Below are positions 33,666 through 41,908 of a DNA stretch of 41,908 nucleotides, in pieces. The stretch is taken from assembly GCA_022828085.1 (NCBI GenBank), contig JAJEIY010000021.1, positions 1-41,908 of the forward strand, written 5' to 3'. The notes under the pieces are model-generated. The model worked only from the letters and a program-made list of their open reading frames with translations, had not been told where the DNA came from and made no database searches. Origin of the DNA: Acidobacteriota bacterium. GTDB taxonomy: Bacteria; Acidobacteriota; Vicinamibacteria; Marinacidobacterales; Marinacidobacteraceae. Each line of letters starts with the position of its first letter. The first letter of the stretch is position 1. A program made the translations under genes and the position numbers.

Positions 33666-34655
33666 ATGGACATCCTCGGCGACACCCGGATCAACTGGAT
33701 CAAGTACCGGTGGTGGTTCGCGGGCATCTCGCTCGCCCTCCTCGTCGCCGGCCTCTTCGATGTCATCCGCAAGGACGGGCTCCGCTACGGGATCGATTTC
33801 TCGGAGGGCACCATGGTGGTCGCCAAGTTCGCCGAGGCGCCGGAAATCGACGAGGTGCGGGCGGTCGTCACCGATCTCGGGTACGGGAGCGCAGTCATCC
33901 AGAGTTATGACCGGCCCGAAATGAACCAGGTCATGATCCGGGTCGAGAAGGCGGCGGAGGACGAAACCGCGGAGACCGCCGGCCAGCGGACACCGGCAGC
34001 CGGAATCGACGAGACGGCCAACCGGATCCTCGCGGCCCTGCGCGGCGGGGCCGCCGGCGAGCTGGTCTCCTCGAGTACCGAAATCGTGGGGCCGGTGGTG
34101 GGCGAGGAACTCCGCCGGCGCGCCCGCAACGCCACCCTGCTGGCGCTCTTCGCCATGCTCATCTACATCGGTTTCCGCTTCGAGCCGGTGTACGGAGTCG
34201 GCGCCACCGTCGCGGTCATCCACGATGTGCTGGTGACGCTCGCCCTCGTGTCCCTCTTCAACTACGAGATCAGCCTGAACGTGATCGCCGCGTTCATGAC
34301 CCTCGTGGGTTACTCGGTGAACGACACGATCGTCATCTTCGACCGGGTGCGGGAGAACCGCCACATCCATCGACGTCTGGATCTCGGGGAGATCGTCAAC
34401 CTGTCGATCAACCAGACCCTCCGGCGCACGGTCCTCACCTCGGGGTTGACCCTGCTCGCCGTCGGGGCGCTGCTGACCTGGGGCGGCGAGGTGCTGCGGG
34501 CCTTCTCCTTCGTGCTGGTGGCCGGGGTCTTCGTGGGCACGTATTCCTCGATCGCGATCGCTTCGCCGATCGTGCTCTGGTGGCGTTCGGTGCGCGGCGG
34601 GACGGCCGCGACCGCGGAACAGCAGCGGCCGCAGGCGCCCCCGGTCAGGGTCTGA
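33666..34655 (+). CDS. secF: Protein translocase subunit SecF
   Basis: A 329-residue partner of SecD with six membrane helices. LRYGIDFSEGTMV (about 39-51) is the first SecF motif, where a Gly common in the family (DFTGG) is replaced by Glu. TLVGYSVNDTIVIFDRVREN is the second motif, intact. The region of about 95-120 is a charged periplasmic insert (EDETAETAGQRTPAAG). The C-terminus ends in a Gln/Pro-rich tail. It closes the yajC-secDF operon. Confidence 0.96.
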   Translation: MDILGDTRINWIKYRWWFAGISLALLVAGLFDVIRKDGLRYGIDFSEGTMVVAKFAEAPEIDEVRAVVTDLGYGSAVIQSYDRPEMNQVMIRVEKAAEDETAETAGQRTPAAGIDETANRILAALRGGAAGELVSSSTEIVGPVVGEELRRRARNATLLALFAMLIYIGFRFEPVYGVGATVAVIHDVLVTLALVSLFNYEISLNVIAAFMTLVGYSVNDTIVIFDRVRENRHIHRRLDLGEIVNLSINQTLRRTVLTSGLTLLAVGALLTWGGEVLRAFSFVLVAGVFVGTYSSIAIASPIVLWWRSVRGGTAATAEQQRPQAPPVRV

Positions 34656-34703
34656 CGTAGACAGCCTGCCGCGGAACCCCCGCGGCGTTCGAGCGGCGAG
34701 GGC

Positions 34704-34709
34704 TACACT
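34704..34709 (+). promoter_or_regulatory. -10-like hexamer TACACT before the first TonB-like gene
   Basis: TACACT ends 22 nt before the GTG at 34732, in the 76-nt gap after secF. Confidence 0.35.
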
Positions 34710-34731
34710 CGCCGAGCGAGGTTCGTGGCAA

Positions 34732-35502
34732 GTGCCGTCGGGACGCCCTGGGGAAAGGACGCGGATCGGCCTTGGGATGCCGCACACGCCGTCGCCCGGC
34801 TTCGGCATTTCCCTGCCGCTCGGAGTAACGCTGCACGGCGTGCTGTTGGTGCTGCTGCTCCAACCCTCATTCGAGGTGCGGAACGACCAGCTCCCCGCCT
34901 TCGAGGCGTATCGGGTCCACCTCTTTGCGCCTCCCGCGGCGGCGCTTCGCCTGGGGGATCCCACGGCGGAACCCGAACCCGAGCATGCCGGCGCAACGGT
35001 CCGCGATACGGCTGCAAGGCTCGCTCCCCTCTTTCAACGCACCGATCTCGTGGAGGTGCTCGAAACGGTGGAGATCCCATCGTCGTTCGGGTCCGAACAC
35101 GGCATTCCCGACGGTTTCTGGGAGGGGCTGGAATTCGGGGAACCGGCCGGCGTGGTCGGTGGGATTGCCGGAGGTGTCCAGGGCGGACAGATCGGCGGTC
35201 TCCGGGAAGCGGCCGATCCCGTGCTCCCGCCCCCTGACGAGCCCCCGGCGGCGCTTTCCATGCCGCGTCCCCGCTTCCCGAAGCAGGCGCTCCGGGACGG
35301 CGTCCGCGGGCGCGTTGTCCTGCGCGGCCTGATCACGGAACGAGGAACGGTCGAGGTCCTGCGGATCCTCCGCTCCGTCCCCGGACTGGACGCGGAAGCC
35401 ATTCGGGTCGTGGAGTCGGAGTGGCGGTTCCGCCCGGCCCAACGCAACGGCCGGCCGGTGGCCTCGCTCAGCAATCTGGTGGTTCGCTTCTCGCTCCGCT
35501 GA
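34732..35502 (+). CDS. TonB-family protein, divergent
   Basis: About 256 residues. A single membrane helix (LPLGVTLHGVLLVLLL, about 28-43) anchors it in the inner membrane. The middle is acidic and Pro-rich, with a Gly-rich VVGGIAGGVQGGQIGG stretch. The C-terminal TonB domain starts near RPRFPKQALRDGVRGRVVLRGLI and contains GTVEVLRILRSVPGLDAEAIRVV and WRFRPAQRNGRPV, typical of TonB C-domains that contact outer-membrane receptors. The YP pair of the usual motif is replaced by RFP. GTG 34732 is used; ATG 34777 would shorten the N-terminus by 15 residues. Its function next to a second, more canonical TonB is unclear. Confidence 0.85.
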   Translation: MPSGRPGERTRIGLGMPHTPSPGFGISLPLGVTLHGVLLVLLLQPSFEVRNDQLPAFEAYRVHLFAPPAAALRLGDPTAEPEPEHAGATVRDTAARLAPLFQRTDLVEVLETVEIPSSFGSEHGIPDGFWEGLEFGEPAGVVGGIAGGVQGGQIGGLREAADPVLPPPDEPPAALSMPRPRFPKQALRDGVRGRVVLRGLITERGTVEVLRILRSVPGLDAEAIRVVESEWRFRPAQRNGRPVASLSNLVVRFSLR

Positions 35503-35587
35503 ACCGGGCAAATCCGGCAGGGGGAAGGTCATCCCAAGGACCAGGCGGCGGCCCTTCGCGGCGGCCCGTGACCTTGACTGTTCTCGG

Positions 35588-35617
35588 TTGACATGCCGGG
35601 GCACTGAGTGCTAGTTT
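35588..35617 (+). promoter_or_regulatory. Sigma-70-type promoter for the TonB operon
   Basis: A consensus -35 TTGACA (35588-35593) is followed after 18 nt by TAGTTT (35612-35617). It is the best -35/-10 pair in the window. Transcription would begin near 35624, leaving a leader of about 117 nt before the gene at 35741. Confidence 0.65.
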
Positions 35618-35646
35618 CCCCACCTTCCCCAGGCAGCCTGGCCAGT

Positions 35647-35711
35647 CGTCCGCCGCTCGTCGCGGCCTCTGAAAACGGCGGCTATCCGGGTTGTTCTCGG
35701 CTTCGGACGAC
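35647..35711 (+). promoter_or_regulatory. Leader with alternative base pairing before tonB
   Basis: GTCGTCCG (35647-35654) can pair with CGGACGAC (35704-35711). The nearby CTCGTCG can pair with the overlapping CGACGAG, so two exclusive stems are possible shortly before the AAAAGGAG ribosome site. No known riboswitch motif is recognised. Confidence 0.3.
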
Positions 35712-35740
35712 GAGCCGGACCCGGGGAAAAGGAGCCTAGC

Positions 35741-36451
<711 letters not shown>

Positions 36452-36643
36452 CGCCGATCCGGAACCCTACCCCGGAAGCCCGGTTTTACAGTCCAGACCA
36501 CCCAGTTTCATCAAGGCTGATTTCGCCCTGCCCACGATGCGGATTGACCGGATCCCAGCGATTCGACTCGTACCGATCCTCAGTCCGGTCCCGGGCAGGA
36601 GAAGCCAAACGCTTTTTTCCTAGATCCCAGGAGGACGAACGGA

Positions 36644-37312
36644 ATGTCTTTTGACTTGCTTGAGATCTGGTCCCACATGGGGCCAGCTGCAAAGCTCATC
36701 AACGGCGTGATGGCCATCATGTCGGTTTATTCGCTCTCGGTCATGATCGAGCGCTGGCTGACCTACCAGAAGGCGAAGGGCCAGTCGCGCGGCTACTCCG
36801 TGCGCATCGCCAAGGAGCTCAAGGCGGGCAACATCGACAGTGCCATCAAGGTGAGCAAGGACAAGGATGTCAAGAACAGCCACCTCGCCAAAGTGCTGCT
36901 GGCCGGACTTCAGGAAATCCAGTTCCAGACCGAGGAAGGTAGCGGGGACAAGGACATCACGATGGAAGCGGCCCACCGGGCCATCCAGCGGGCCACCGCC
37001 ATCAGCATGATGGACCTGCGCCGCAACCTCTCGGGCCTTGCCACAGTGGGCGCCACCGCTCCCTTCGTGGGCCTTCTGGGAACCGTGCTCGGCATCATCA
37101 CCGCGTTCCGCGGCATGGCGCTGACGGGTTCCGGCGGAATCGGCGCGGTGTCGGCCGGAATCGCGGAGGCGCTCATTGCGACCGCCTTCGGACTCTTCGT
37201 CGCCATCCCGGCCGTGTGGGCCTTCAACTACCTGACGAACCGGGCCGACGGGTTCGGCGTCGAGATGGACAACGGCGCCTCCGAGCTCATCGACTTCATG
37301 GCGCGCCGCTGA
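36644..37312 (+). CDS. exbB: MotA/TolQ/ExbB proton channel family protein
   Basis: A 222-residue inner-membrane channel subunit. Helix 1 lies near residues 20-40 (MAIMSVYSLSVMIE), and helices 2 and 3 near 125-150 and 170-200 contain the family segment ATVGATAPFVGLLGTVLGIITAF and ISEALIATAFGLFVAIPAV-like AGIAEALIATAFGLFVAIPA. It should form the pentamer around the ExbD dimer. ATG 36644 has AGGAGG (36629-36634) upstream. The 192-nt gap after tonB holds no terminator that I can see. Confidence 0.93.
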   Translation: MSFDLLEIWSHMGPAAKLINGVMAIMSVYSLSVMIERWLTYQKAKGQSRGYSVRIAKELKAGNIDSAIKVSKDKDVKNSHLAKVLLAGLQEIQFQTEEGSGDKDITMEAAHRAIQRATAISMMDLRRNLSGLATVGATAPFVGLLGTVLGIITAFRGMALTGSGGIGAVSAGIAEALIATAFGLFVAIPAVWAFNYLTNRADGFGVEMDNGASELIDFMARR

Positions 37313-37338
37313 CGCGGCTTCGTCGGAGTCACCCTTCA

Positions 37339-37449
37339 ATGCCCCGCTGGCGCCAACCCGAGGCCTCATCCGGCTTCGGGGTCATCGCGCCGGCGGGCCC
37401 CATTCCGGCCCCGCCCAGGGCGGCGGCGGACAGGGAAACCAAGGAGTAA
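37339..37449 (+). CDS. Possible 36-residue ORF between exbB and exbD
   Basis: ATG 37339 opens a 36-codon frame in the 143-nt gap. GGAG lies 10 nt upstream, and its stop TAA directly follows the AAGGAG ribosome site of exbD, so translation could be coupled. The predicted peptide is Pro/Ala-rich and resembles nothing known. It may be chance in GC-rich DNA. Confidence 0.2.
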   Translation: MPRWRQPEASSGFGVIAPAGPIPAPPRAAADRETKE

Positions 37450-37455
37450 AGCGTC

Positions 37456-37869
37456 ATGGGAATGGCAGGACTTGGTAGCAAGGACGTCAACGCCAACATC
37501 AACGTGACCCCCCTCGCGGACGTCATGCTGGTGTTGCTCATCATCTTCATGGTTGTGACGCCGCTTCTGCAGAAGGGAGTGGACGTCAAGCTGCCGGTAG
37601 CCGACTACGGGATCGATCACGCGGACAGCGACGATGTCGTCAACGTGGCGATCCGCGAGGATGGGGCGATCTATCTCGACCTCATCTCCGTCCCCAGGCA
37701 GGAGTTGCCGAACCTTCTCGTGGAGAAATTCGCGGGCAAGACGGACAAGATCCTCTACCTGAAGGCCGACGAGCGGCTTCCGTACCACGAGGTGCTCGGC
37801 CTCATGTCGCTCTGCCGCGATGGCGGAGCCGACGAGATCGGCCTCATCACCGAACGGGCAGGCGAGTAG
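37456..37869 (+). CDS. exbD: Biopolymer transporter ExbD/TolR, first copy
   Basis: A 137-residue protein with one membrane helix (about 20-40). The helix has the essential aspartate in NVTPLADVMLVLLIIFMVVTP, the proton-carrying residue. The periplasmic domain that follows (residues 45-135) binds peptidoglycan or partner proteins. ATG 37456 has AAGGAG (37441-37446) upstream. It pairs with a second ExbD directly downstream. Confidence 0.93.
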   Translation: MGMAGLGSKDVNANINVTPLADVMLVLLIIFMVVTPLLQKGVDVKLPVADYGIDHADSDDVVNVAIREDGAIYLDLISVPRQELPNLLVEKFAGKTDKILYLKADERLPYHEVLGLMSLCRDGGADEIGLITERAGE

Positions 37870-37905
37870 CAACCTCTAGAGGGCCCGCGCCCAGGAGAAA
37901 CCATC

Positions 37906-38310
37906 ATGGGAATGGCAGGATTCGCCTCCGGCGGAGTCACTTCCGACATCAACATCACACCGCTCATTGATGTGCTTCTGGTGCTCCTGATCATCTTCAT
38001 GGTCGTTACCCCGCTGACCCAGCAGGGGCACGACGTGGAAATGCCGGACAACCAGGACCAGGTCATTGACGCCGAACCGGATCCGAACCAGTTGGTGCTG
38101 AGCATCGACTCGTCCGGACAGGTGACCATCAACAAGCAGGTCGTCGAGCCGGAGGAGCTCCCCCTGCGTGTCCGCGACATCTTCGAGACCCGCGCCGACA
38201 AGACGATCTTTCTCAAGGCCGATCCTTTCCTGACCTACGGACAAGTGGTCAACGTGCTGGACATCGTGAAGGGGAACGGCGTCGAGCGCGTGGGGATCGT
38301 CGCCCAATAG
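37906..38310 (+). CDS. exbD: Biopolymer transporter ExbD/TolR, second copy
   Basis: A 134-residue paralogue of the preceding gene, starting with the same GMAG residues. The helix has NITPLIDVLLVLLIIFMVVTP with the conserved aspartate. The periplasmic domain is more acidic (DNQDQVIDAEPDPNQ) than that of copy 1. The two copies may form a heterodimer inside one ExbB pentamer, or serve different partners. The Shine-Dalgarno is weak (CAGGAGAAACC). Confidence 0.93.
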   Translation: MGMAGFASGGVTSDINITPLIDVLLVLLIIFMVVTPLTQQGHDVEMPDNQDQVIDAEPDPNQLVLSIDSSGQVTINKQVVEPEELPLRVRDIFETRADKTIFLKADPFLTYGQVVNVLDIVKGNGVERVGIVAQ

Positions 38311-38343
38311 CTGCTCGCGCAGCCCCAGAGGAGATCACAAGCA

Positions 38344-39435
38344 GTGGCCCTAAACAGAAAACAGACTGTCCTCATTTCGGTGGGCGTCGCTTTGGTGCTC
38401 CTGATCGGATTGTTCATCTCGCCCGCTCCCCCTCTTCGCGGGGGACTCCCGAACTACATCGACATGCTGCAGGCCATGCGGGCCTTCGGCAAGGCGAACG
38501 AAGCCTACGGGAGGCGGGAATACGAGGATGCGATCCGCTTCTACCAGGAAGCCACCGAGAACGCGCCCGCGGACAACCCCCTCATCCAGACGACGCTGCA
38601 TTTCTTCAGCGCCAGCAGCAACCACCTGCTCTACAGCCCGACGACCTTCGACGATCCGCAGAACGAGGAGTATCTCGATAACGCGCTCGACGGCTACGAG
38701 GACACCATCGCCGCCGTCGAAGAGGCGCTCGCGGACCCGGGCCTGGACCAGGCGGCAAGGGACAGCATTCAGCTCTATGAACGCTACGCGTCTGAACAGC
38801 TTGCGGGCATCCATCGCGACCATCTCGACGATCTCGAAGGAGCCGAGTACTACTTCAACCGTCTGATCGAAATGAATCCGGGCACTCCGGAGCTGTACTA
38901 CGGCTTGGCAGACGTGTACGAGCGCTTCCACGATCCCGAGGTGAATCCGCTCTTCGAGAAAGCCATCGAGGCGTACAAGGTTCCCGTGGAAATGAATCCC
39001 GACGATCCGATCGCCTACCGGCAGGTCGCCAACCTGTTCAACAAGTACGGCCGCTTCGACGAGACGATGGAGTGGCTCGAACAGGCTCGCGACGTGAACC
39101 CCGACAACCCGGAGGGCTACTACCTCATCGCGACCTACTACTGGGACAAGGTCTATCGGGACCCCGACCTGAGCGAGCGGCAGCGCCGCGAGTTCATCGA
39201 CCTGGGCCTGGTCCAGCTCGACCAGGCACTGGTCCGGAACGATGAGTATGTGGACGCGCTCGTCTACAAGAACCTGCTCCTGCGCGAACTGGCAAAGGTG
39301 GACCCGCGCAACGCGACCGCCTTGACTGCTGAAGCCGACGAGTACCGGAGCCGGGCCATCGAGATTCGAGACCGGTTGGCGGAGGAAGCGGCCGCTGCTG
39401 CTGCCGCCGCTGCGGAGGCTGCCCAGGAACGCTAG
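38344..39435 (+). CDS. Membrane-anchored TPR-repeat protein
   Basis: A 363-residue protein with an N-terminal helix (LISVGVALVLLIGLFIS, about 9-25) that acts as anchor or uncleaved signal. About residues 40-330 are tetratricopeptide repeats (KANEAYGRREYEDAIRFYQEA, AYRQVANLFNKYGRFDETMEWLEQA). The tail is a charged coiled coil with a nine-Ala run. GTG 38344 has GAGGAG upstream. It ends the TonB-ExbB-ExbD-ExbD operon, a place often occupied by a TPR protein in Acidobacteriota, probably as scaffold for envelope complexes. A strong terminator follows. Confidence 0.87.
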   Translation: MALNRKQTVLISVGVALVLLIGLFISPAPPLRGGLPNYIDMLQAMRAFGKANEAYGRREYEDAIRFYQEATENAPADNPLIQTTLHFFSASSNHLLYSPTTFDDPQNEEYLDNALDGYEDTIAAVEEALADPGLDQAARDSIQLYERYASEQLAGIHRDHLDDLEGAEYYFNRLIEMNPGTPELYYGLADVYERFHDPEVNPLFEKAIEAYKVPVEMNPDDPIAYRQVANLFNKYGRFDETMEWLEQARDVNPDNPEGYYLIATYYWDKVYRDPDLSERQRREFIDLGLVQLDQALVRNDEYVDALVYKNLLLRELAKVDPRNATALTAEADEYRSRAIEIRDRLAEEAAAAAAAAAEAAQER

Positions 39436-39473
39436 AAGAGCGCATTCCCCACCAGGAACACCAGGACATCAGG

Positions 39474-39516
39474 CCCCGTCGGCCGCGTGCTTCGGCCGCG
39501 GCCGACGGGGTTTTTT
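39474..39516 (+). terminator. Intrinsic terminator of the TonB/ExbBD operon
   Basis: A perfect 14-bp stem (39474-39487 with 39497-39510; CCCCGTCGGCCGCG) with a 9-nt loop is followed by six T. It is the clearest terminator in the window. Confidence 0.95.
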
Positions 39517-39556
39517 GCTGCCGGATTGCGCCACGCGTCGGAATGGACTCACACGC

Positions 39557-39562
39557 TAGGGT
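39557..39562 (+). promoter_or_regulatory. -10-like hexamer TAGGGT before the RelA/SpoT gene
   Basis: TAGGGT ends 21 nt before the ATG at 39584; GGGAG lies between as a possible Shine-Dalgarno. No -35 at a normal distance is seen. Confidence 0.3.
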
Positions 39563-39583
39563 AAGGCGGGAGACCGGCGAGCA

Positions 39584-41755
39584 ATGATTCGGTTCGAGAC
39601 GATTCGCGACCGGGTCCGGGCGTACCAACCCGACGCCGATTTCGACCTGCTCCGCGCGGCCTACGTGGTAGCCGCCCAGGCGCATCAGGGGCAGGTCCGG
39701 CTCTCGGGCGAGCCCTACCTGAACCACCCGCTCGAGGTAGCCGGGATCCTCGCGGACCTCAAGCTCGACATCGTCTCCGTCGCTTGCGGCCTCCTCCACG
39801 ACGTGGTCGAGGACACCAAGGTCACGAACGAGGACCTCGAGCGCCGGTTTGGCCGGGACGTCAGCCGGGTGATCGATGGTCTCACCAAGCTGAGCCGCGT
39901 GGAATTCAGTTCCGCGGAAGCCAATCAGGCGGAAAACGTTCGCAAGATGATCATCGCGATGACCGACGACACCAGGGTCATCCTCATCAAGCTCGCCGAT
40001 CGGCTGCACAACATGCGGACGCTCGACTTTCTCCGGGAGGAGAAGAGGCAGCGGATCGCCACCGAGACGCTGGACGTCTACGCCCCGATCGCGGGGCGGC
40101 TTGGAATCGGGCGGATCGAAGCCGAGCTCCAGGATCTGGCGCTTCGTCACCTCGAACCCCAGACCTACAAGGTTCTCGAGGCTCGGGTCAAGGCCAAGAA
40201 ACGCTGGGCCGAAGACTTCATTCGTGACCTCAGCCGGACGCTGAAGCGCGAGTTGCAGGCGGAGGAGATCCCGGGTGAACTGTCCGGCCGAACCAAGAGC
40301 ATCTATTCCATCTATCGCAAGATGCATCGGCAGCAGATCGAGCTCGATCAGATGTACGACTTCATCGCCCTGCGGCTGGTGACCGACACGGTGCCGCACT
40401 GCTACACGGCGCTGGGAGTGATTCACAACGTCTGGAAGCCCATCCCGGGACGGATCAAGGACTTCATCGCGATGCCGCGCGTCAACGGCTACCAGTCCCT
40501 CCATACGAGCCTGATGACCGAGTCGGGGACGCACTTCGAAGTCCAGATTCGCACCACGGACATGCACCGGGTGGCGGAGGAGGGCATCGCCGCCCACTGG
40601 AGCTACAAGTCGTCCGGGAGCTACGGCGAACAGGACATCAAGCGTTTCGCCTGGCTGCGCCAGGTGCTCGAATGGCAAAAGGAAGTCAAGGATCCCCACG
40701 AGTTCCTGAGCAGCCTGAAGATCGACCTCTACCCCGACGAGGTGCACTGCTTCACTCCGCGCGGGGAGGTCAAGTCGCTTCCCCGGGGAGCGACACCCAT
40801 CGATTTCGCCTACGCCATCCACACGGAGGTCGGGCACGGGTGCATCGGAGCACGGGTCAACGGGGCCATGGCCCCCCTTCGGTACGAGCTGCGGAACGGG
40901 GACATCTGCGAAATCCTCACCCGCAAGAACCATCTGCCGAGCGAGGATTGGCTCAAGATCGCCCGCACGAACCGCGCGAAGAGCAAGATCCGGGCTCGGT
41001 TGAACGCCGAGGCCAAGCGGGAGAGCATCGAGATCGGCCGGAAGCTTCTGGAGAAAGAAGCACGGTCTCACGGTTTGAGCCTGCGACGGGTCCGCTCCGC
41101 TCCGGGGCTCGCCGATGCGATGAAGCGCCACGGAGCTCCCAACCTGGACGACCTCTATGCCGCGATCGGCTACGGCAAGGTGTCGGCTGCCCGCGCGCTG
41201 GCCGACGCCGTCCCCGCGGATCAGCTCAAGCGCGCGCCCGAGAAGGAACCTCCCTCGGAGTCCGGGTTCGCGGGCGCCGTCCGACGCATCATCGGGCGTG
41301 ATCCGGGACAGATCCTCGTGAGCGGCCAGAACGACATCCTGGTGCACCGGGCCCGGTGCTGTTCTCCGCTACCGGGCGAGGCCATCGCCGGGTACATCAC
41401 GAAAGGCAAGGGCGTCGCGGTGCACGCGGCCAAGTGCCGGCACCTCGCGGACCTCGCGCGCGACCCGGAACGCCAGGTCGACGTGTCCTGGAAGTCCACC
41501 ACCGGAACCCGATACGACGCCGGCTTCCTGGTGCGGGTCGAGAACCGCAAGGGAATGCTCGCGGACATCACCAAGATCATCGCGGAGGCGGACACCGATA
41601 TCCGGGCCTTCGAAGGCGCCGCTGACGATGCGGAACGCGGCGACATCTACGTGACTGTCGCGGTGGAGAACGCCAAGGAGGTCGGCGCCATTTCCCGTCT
41701 GTTGCAGACGGTCCCCGGTGTGATCGAGGTCCAGCGCGGATCCCCCGCTCGGTAG
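39584..41755 (+). CDS. Bifunctional (p)ppGpp synthetase/hydrolase, RelA/SpoT homologue
   Basis: A 723-residue stringent-response enzyme. The HD hydrolase domain is intact: H48, H72-D73 and E76-D77 in LLHDVVEDT, and LADRLHNMRTL. The synthetase domain (about 235-345) has YDFIALRLVTD and RIKDFIAMPRVNGYQSLHTSL. A TGS domain (about 385-445, VHCFTPRGEVKSLPRGATPIDFAY) and a C-terminal ACT domain (about 645-720) complete the usual order. Both activities are therefore expected: making (p)ppGpp from ATP and GDP/GTP on starvation and degrading it afterwards. It stands alone behind the terminator. Confidence 0.96.
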   Translation: MIRFETIRDRVRAYQPDADFDLLRAAYVVAAQAHQGQVRLSGEPYLNHPLEVAGILADLKLDIVSVACGLLHDVVEDTKVTNEDLERRFGRDVSRVIDGLTKLSRVEFSSAEANQAENVRKMIIAMTDDTRVILIKLADRLHNMRTLDFLREEKRQRIATETLDVYAPIAGRLGIGRIEAELQDLALRHLEPQTYKVLEARVKAKKRWAEDFIRDLSRTLKRELQAEEIPGELSGRTKSIYSIYRKMHRQQIELDQMYDFIALRLVTDTVPHCYTALGVIHNVWKPIPGRIKDFIAMPRVNGYQSLHTSLMTESGTHFEVQIRTTDMHRVAEEGIAAHWSYKSSGSYGEQDIKRFAWLRQVLEWQKEVKDPHEFLSSLKIDLYPDEVHCFTPRGEVKSLPRGATPIDFAYAIHTEVGHGCIGARVNGAMAPLRYELRNGDICEILTRKNHLPSEDWLKIARTNRAKSKIRARLNAEAKRESIEIGRKLLEKEARSHGLSLRRVRSAPGLADAMKRHGAPNLDDLYAAIGYGKVSAARALADAVPADQLKRAPEKEPPSESGFAGAVRRIIGRDPGQILVSGQNDILVHRARCCSPLPGEAIAGYITKGKGVAVHAAKCRHLADLARDPERQVDVSWKSTTGTRYDAGFLVRVENRKGMLADITKIIAEADTDIRAFEGAADDAERGDIYVTVAVENAKEVGAISRLLQTVPGVIEVQRGSPAR

Positions 41756-41908
41756 GGGAATGCCGGCCTTCACCCGACTTCGCCACTTTGGACGTATCGG
41801 GATCTGCAAGCCGTTGACAGGTCGCCTGTTAGAAGAACGGGCGCCGGCAGCTTGGCACTACGTTTGTGTGTCTTGTTCTGATCTTCGCCGGGTGCGGCGC
41901 CGGTGAGG
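41756..41908. other. Right-end intergenic stretch
   Basis: 153 nt without a recognisable gene. A consensus TTGACA lies at 41814-41819 but no -10 stands at 16-18 nt. GTG at 41904 might open a gene beyond the window. Nothing else is supported. Confidence 0.4.

Noticed and set aside
41814..41842. TTGACA as a -35 at the right end
   Set aside because: No -10-like hexamer stands at 16-18 nt; the nearest AT-rich stretch is only about 9 nt away.
41851..41867. TGGCAC-N5-TTGT resembling a sigma-54 promoter
   Set aside because: The GC of the -12 element is missing (TTGT in place of TTGC) and no downstream gene is visible to support it.

Overview
The window is chromosomal DNA of a high-GC Gram-negative bacterium. 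It carries an outer-membrane TolC-type protein, TonB/ExbB/ExbD, RseP and lipoprotein-maturation genes, and no phage, plasmid, IS or CRISPR signature. Several traits recall Acidobacteriota: a Tat-exported DUF1552 protein next to a secreted ankyrin protein, TonB proteins with long Gly-rich linkers, and an ExbB-ExbD-ExbD-TPR operon behind yajC-secD-secF. That assignment is an inference from gene content and protein style. No rRNA or other marker is present to confirm it.

Layout. 1-136: palindrome-rich non-coding DNA. 137-4192: an exported trio of DUF1552 protein, ankyrin protein and a two-domain alpha/beta protein. 4248-10009: clpX, engB, rho, rpmE, prfA, prmC (proteolysis, ribosome assembly, transcription termination, translation release). 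10045-12295: a sodium/solute symporter overlapping a crotonase-fold gene, followed by a convergent GNAT gene. 13274-19242: lspA, lgt, an RluD-type synthase, pyrR, pyrB, pyrC and a DUF2400 gene, tightly packed and often overlapping. 19324-20880 (-): TolC-family protein. 21024-23429: truA, uppS, cdsA. 23463-25969 (-): dxr and rseP. The set uppS, cdsA, dxr, rseP is the usual lipid/isoprenoid/envelope-stress cluster, here split into two convergent halves. 26081-31288: MenC/N-acylamino-acid racemase-like enzyme, secreted HEAT-cyclophilin fusion, HAD phosphatase, tgt. 31289-31765: the only long gene-free stretch, made of consecutive short-loop hairpins and an intrinsic-terminator-like structure. 31766-39435: yajC, secD, secF, two TonB-like proteins, ExbB/TolQ, two ExbD/TolR and a membrane-anchored TPR protein, closed by a very clear terminator at 39474-39516. 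39584-41755: a bifunctional RelA/SpoT homologue.

How the genes work together. Most are housekeeping. SecDF-YajC and the TonB/ExbBD module both use the proton gradient to drive work across the envelope. LspA, Lgt, CdsA, UppS, RseP and the TolC-like protein build or guard the envelope. The least understood parts are the exported trio at the left end, the HEAT-cyclophilin fusion and the structured 31.3-31.7 kb region.

Gene starts. Many genes lack a Shine-Dalgarno sequence and instead have a TANNNT hexamer 6-22 nt before the start codon, which suggests leaderless or near-leaderless mRNAs. Other genes (ankyrin, tolC, tonB2, tolQ, exbD, TPR) have a good Shine-Dalgarno, so both initiation modes seem to coexist. 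prmC appears to start at CTG. Coordinates of genes with alternative starts are explained in their entries.
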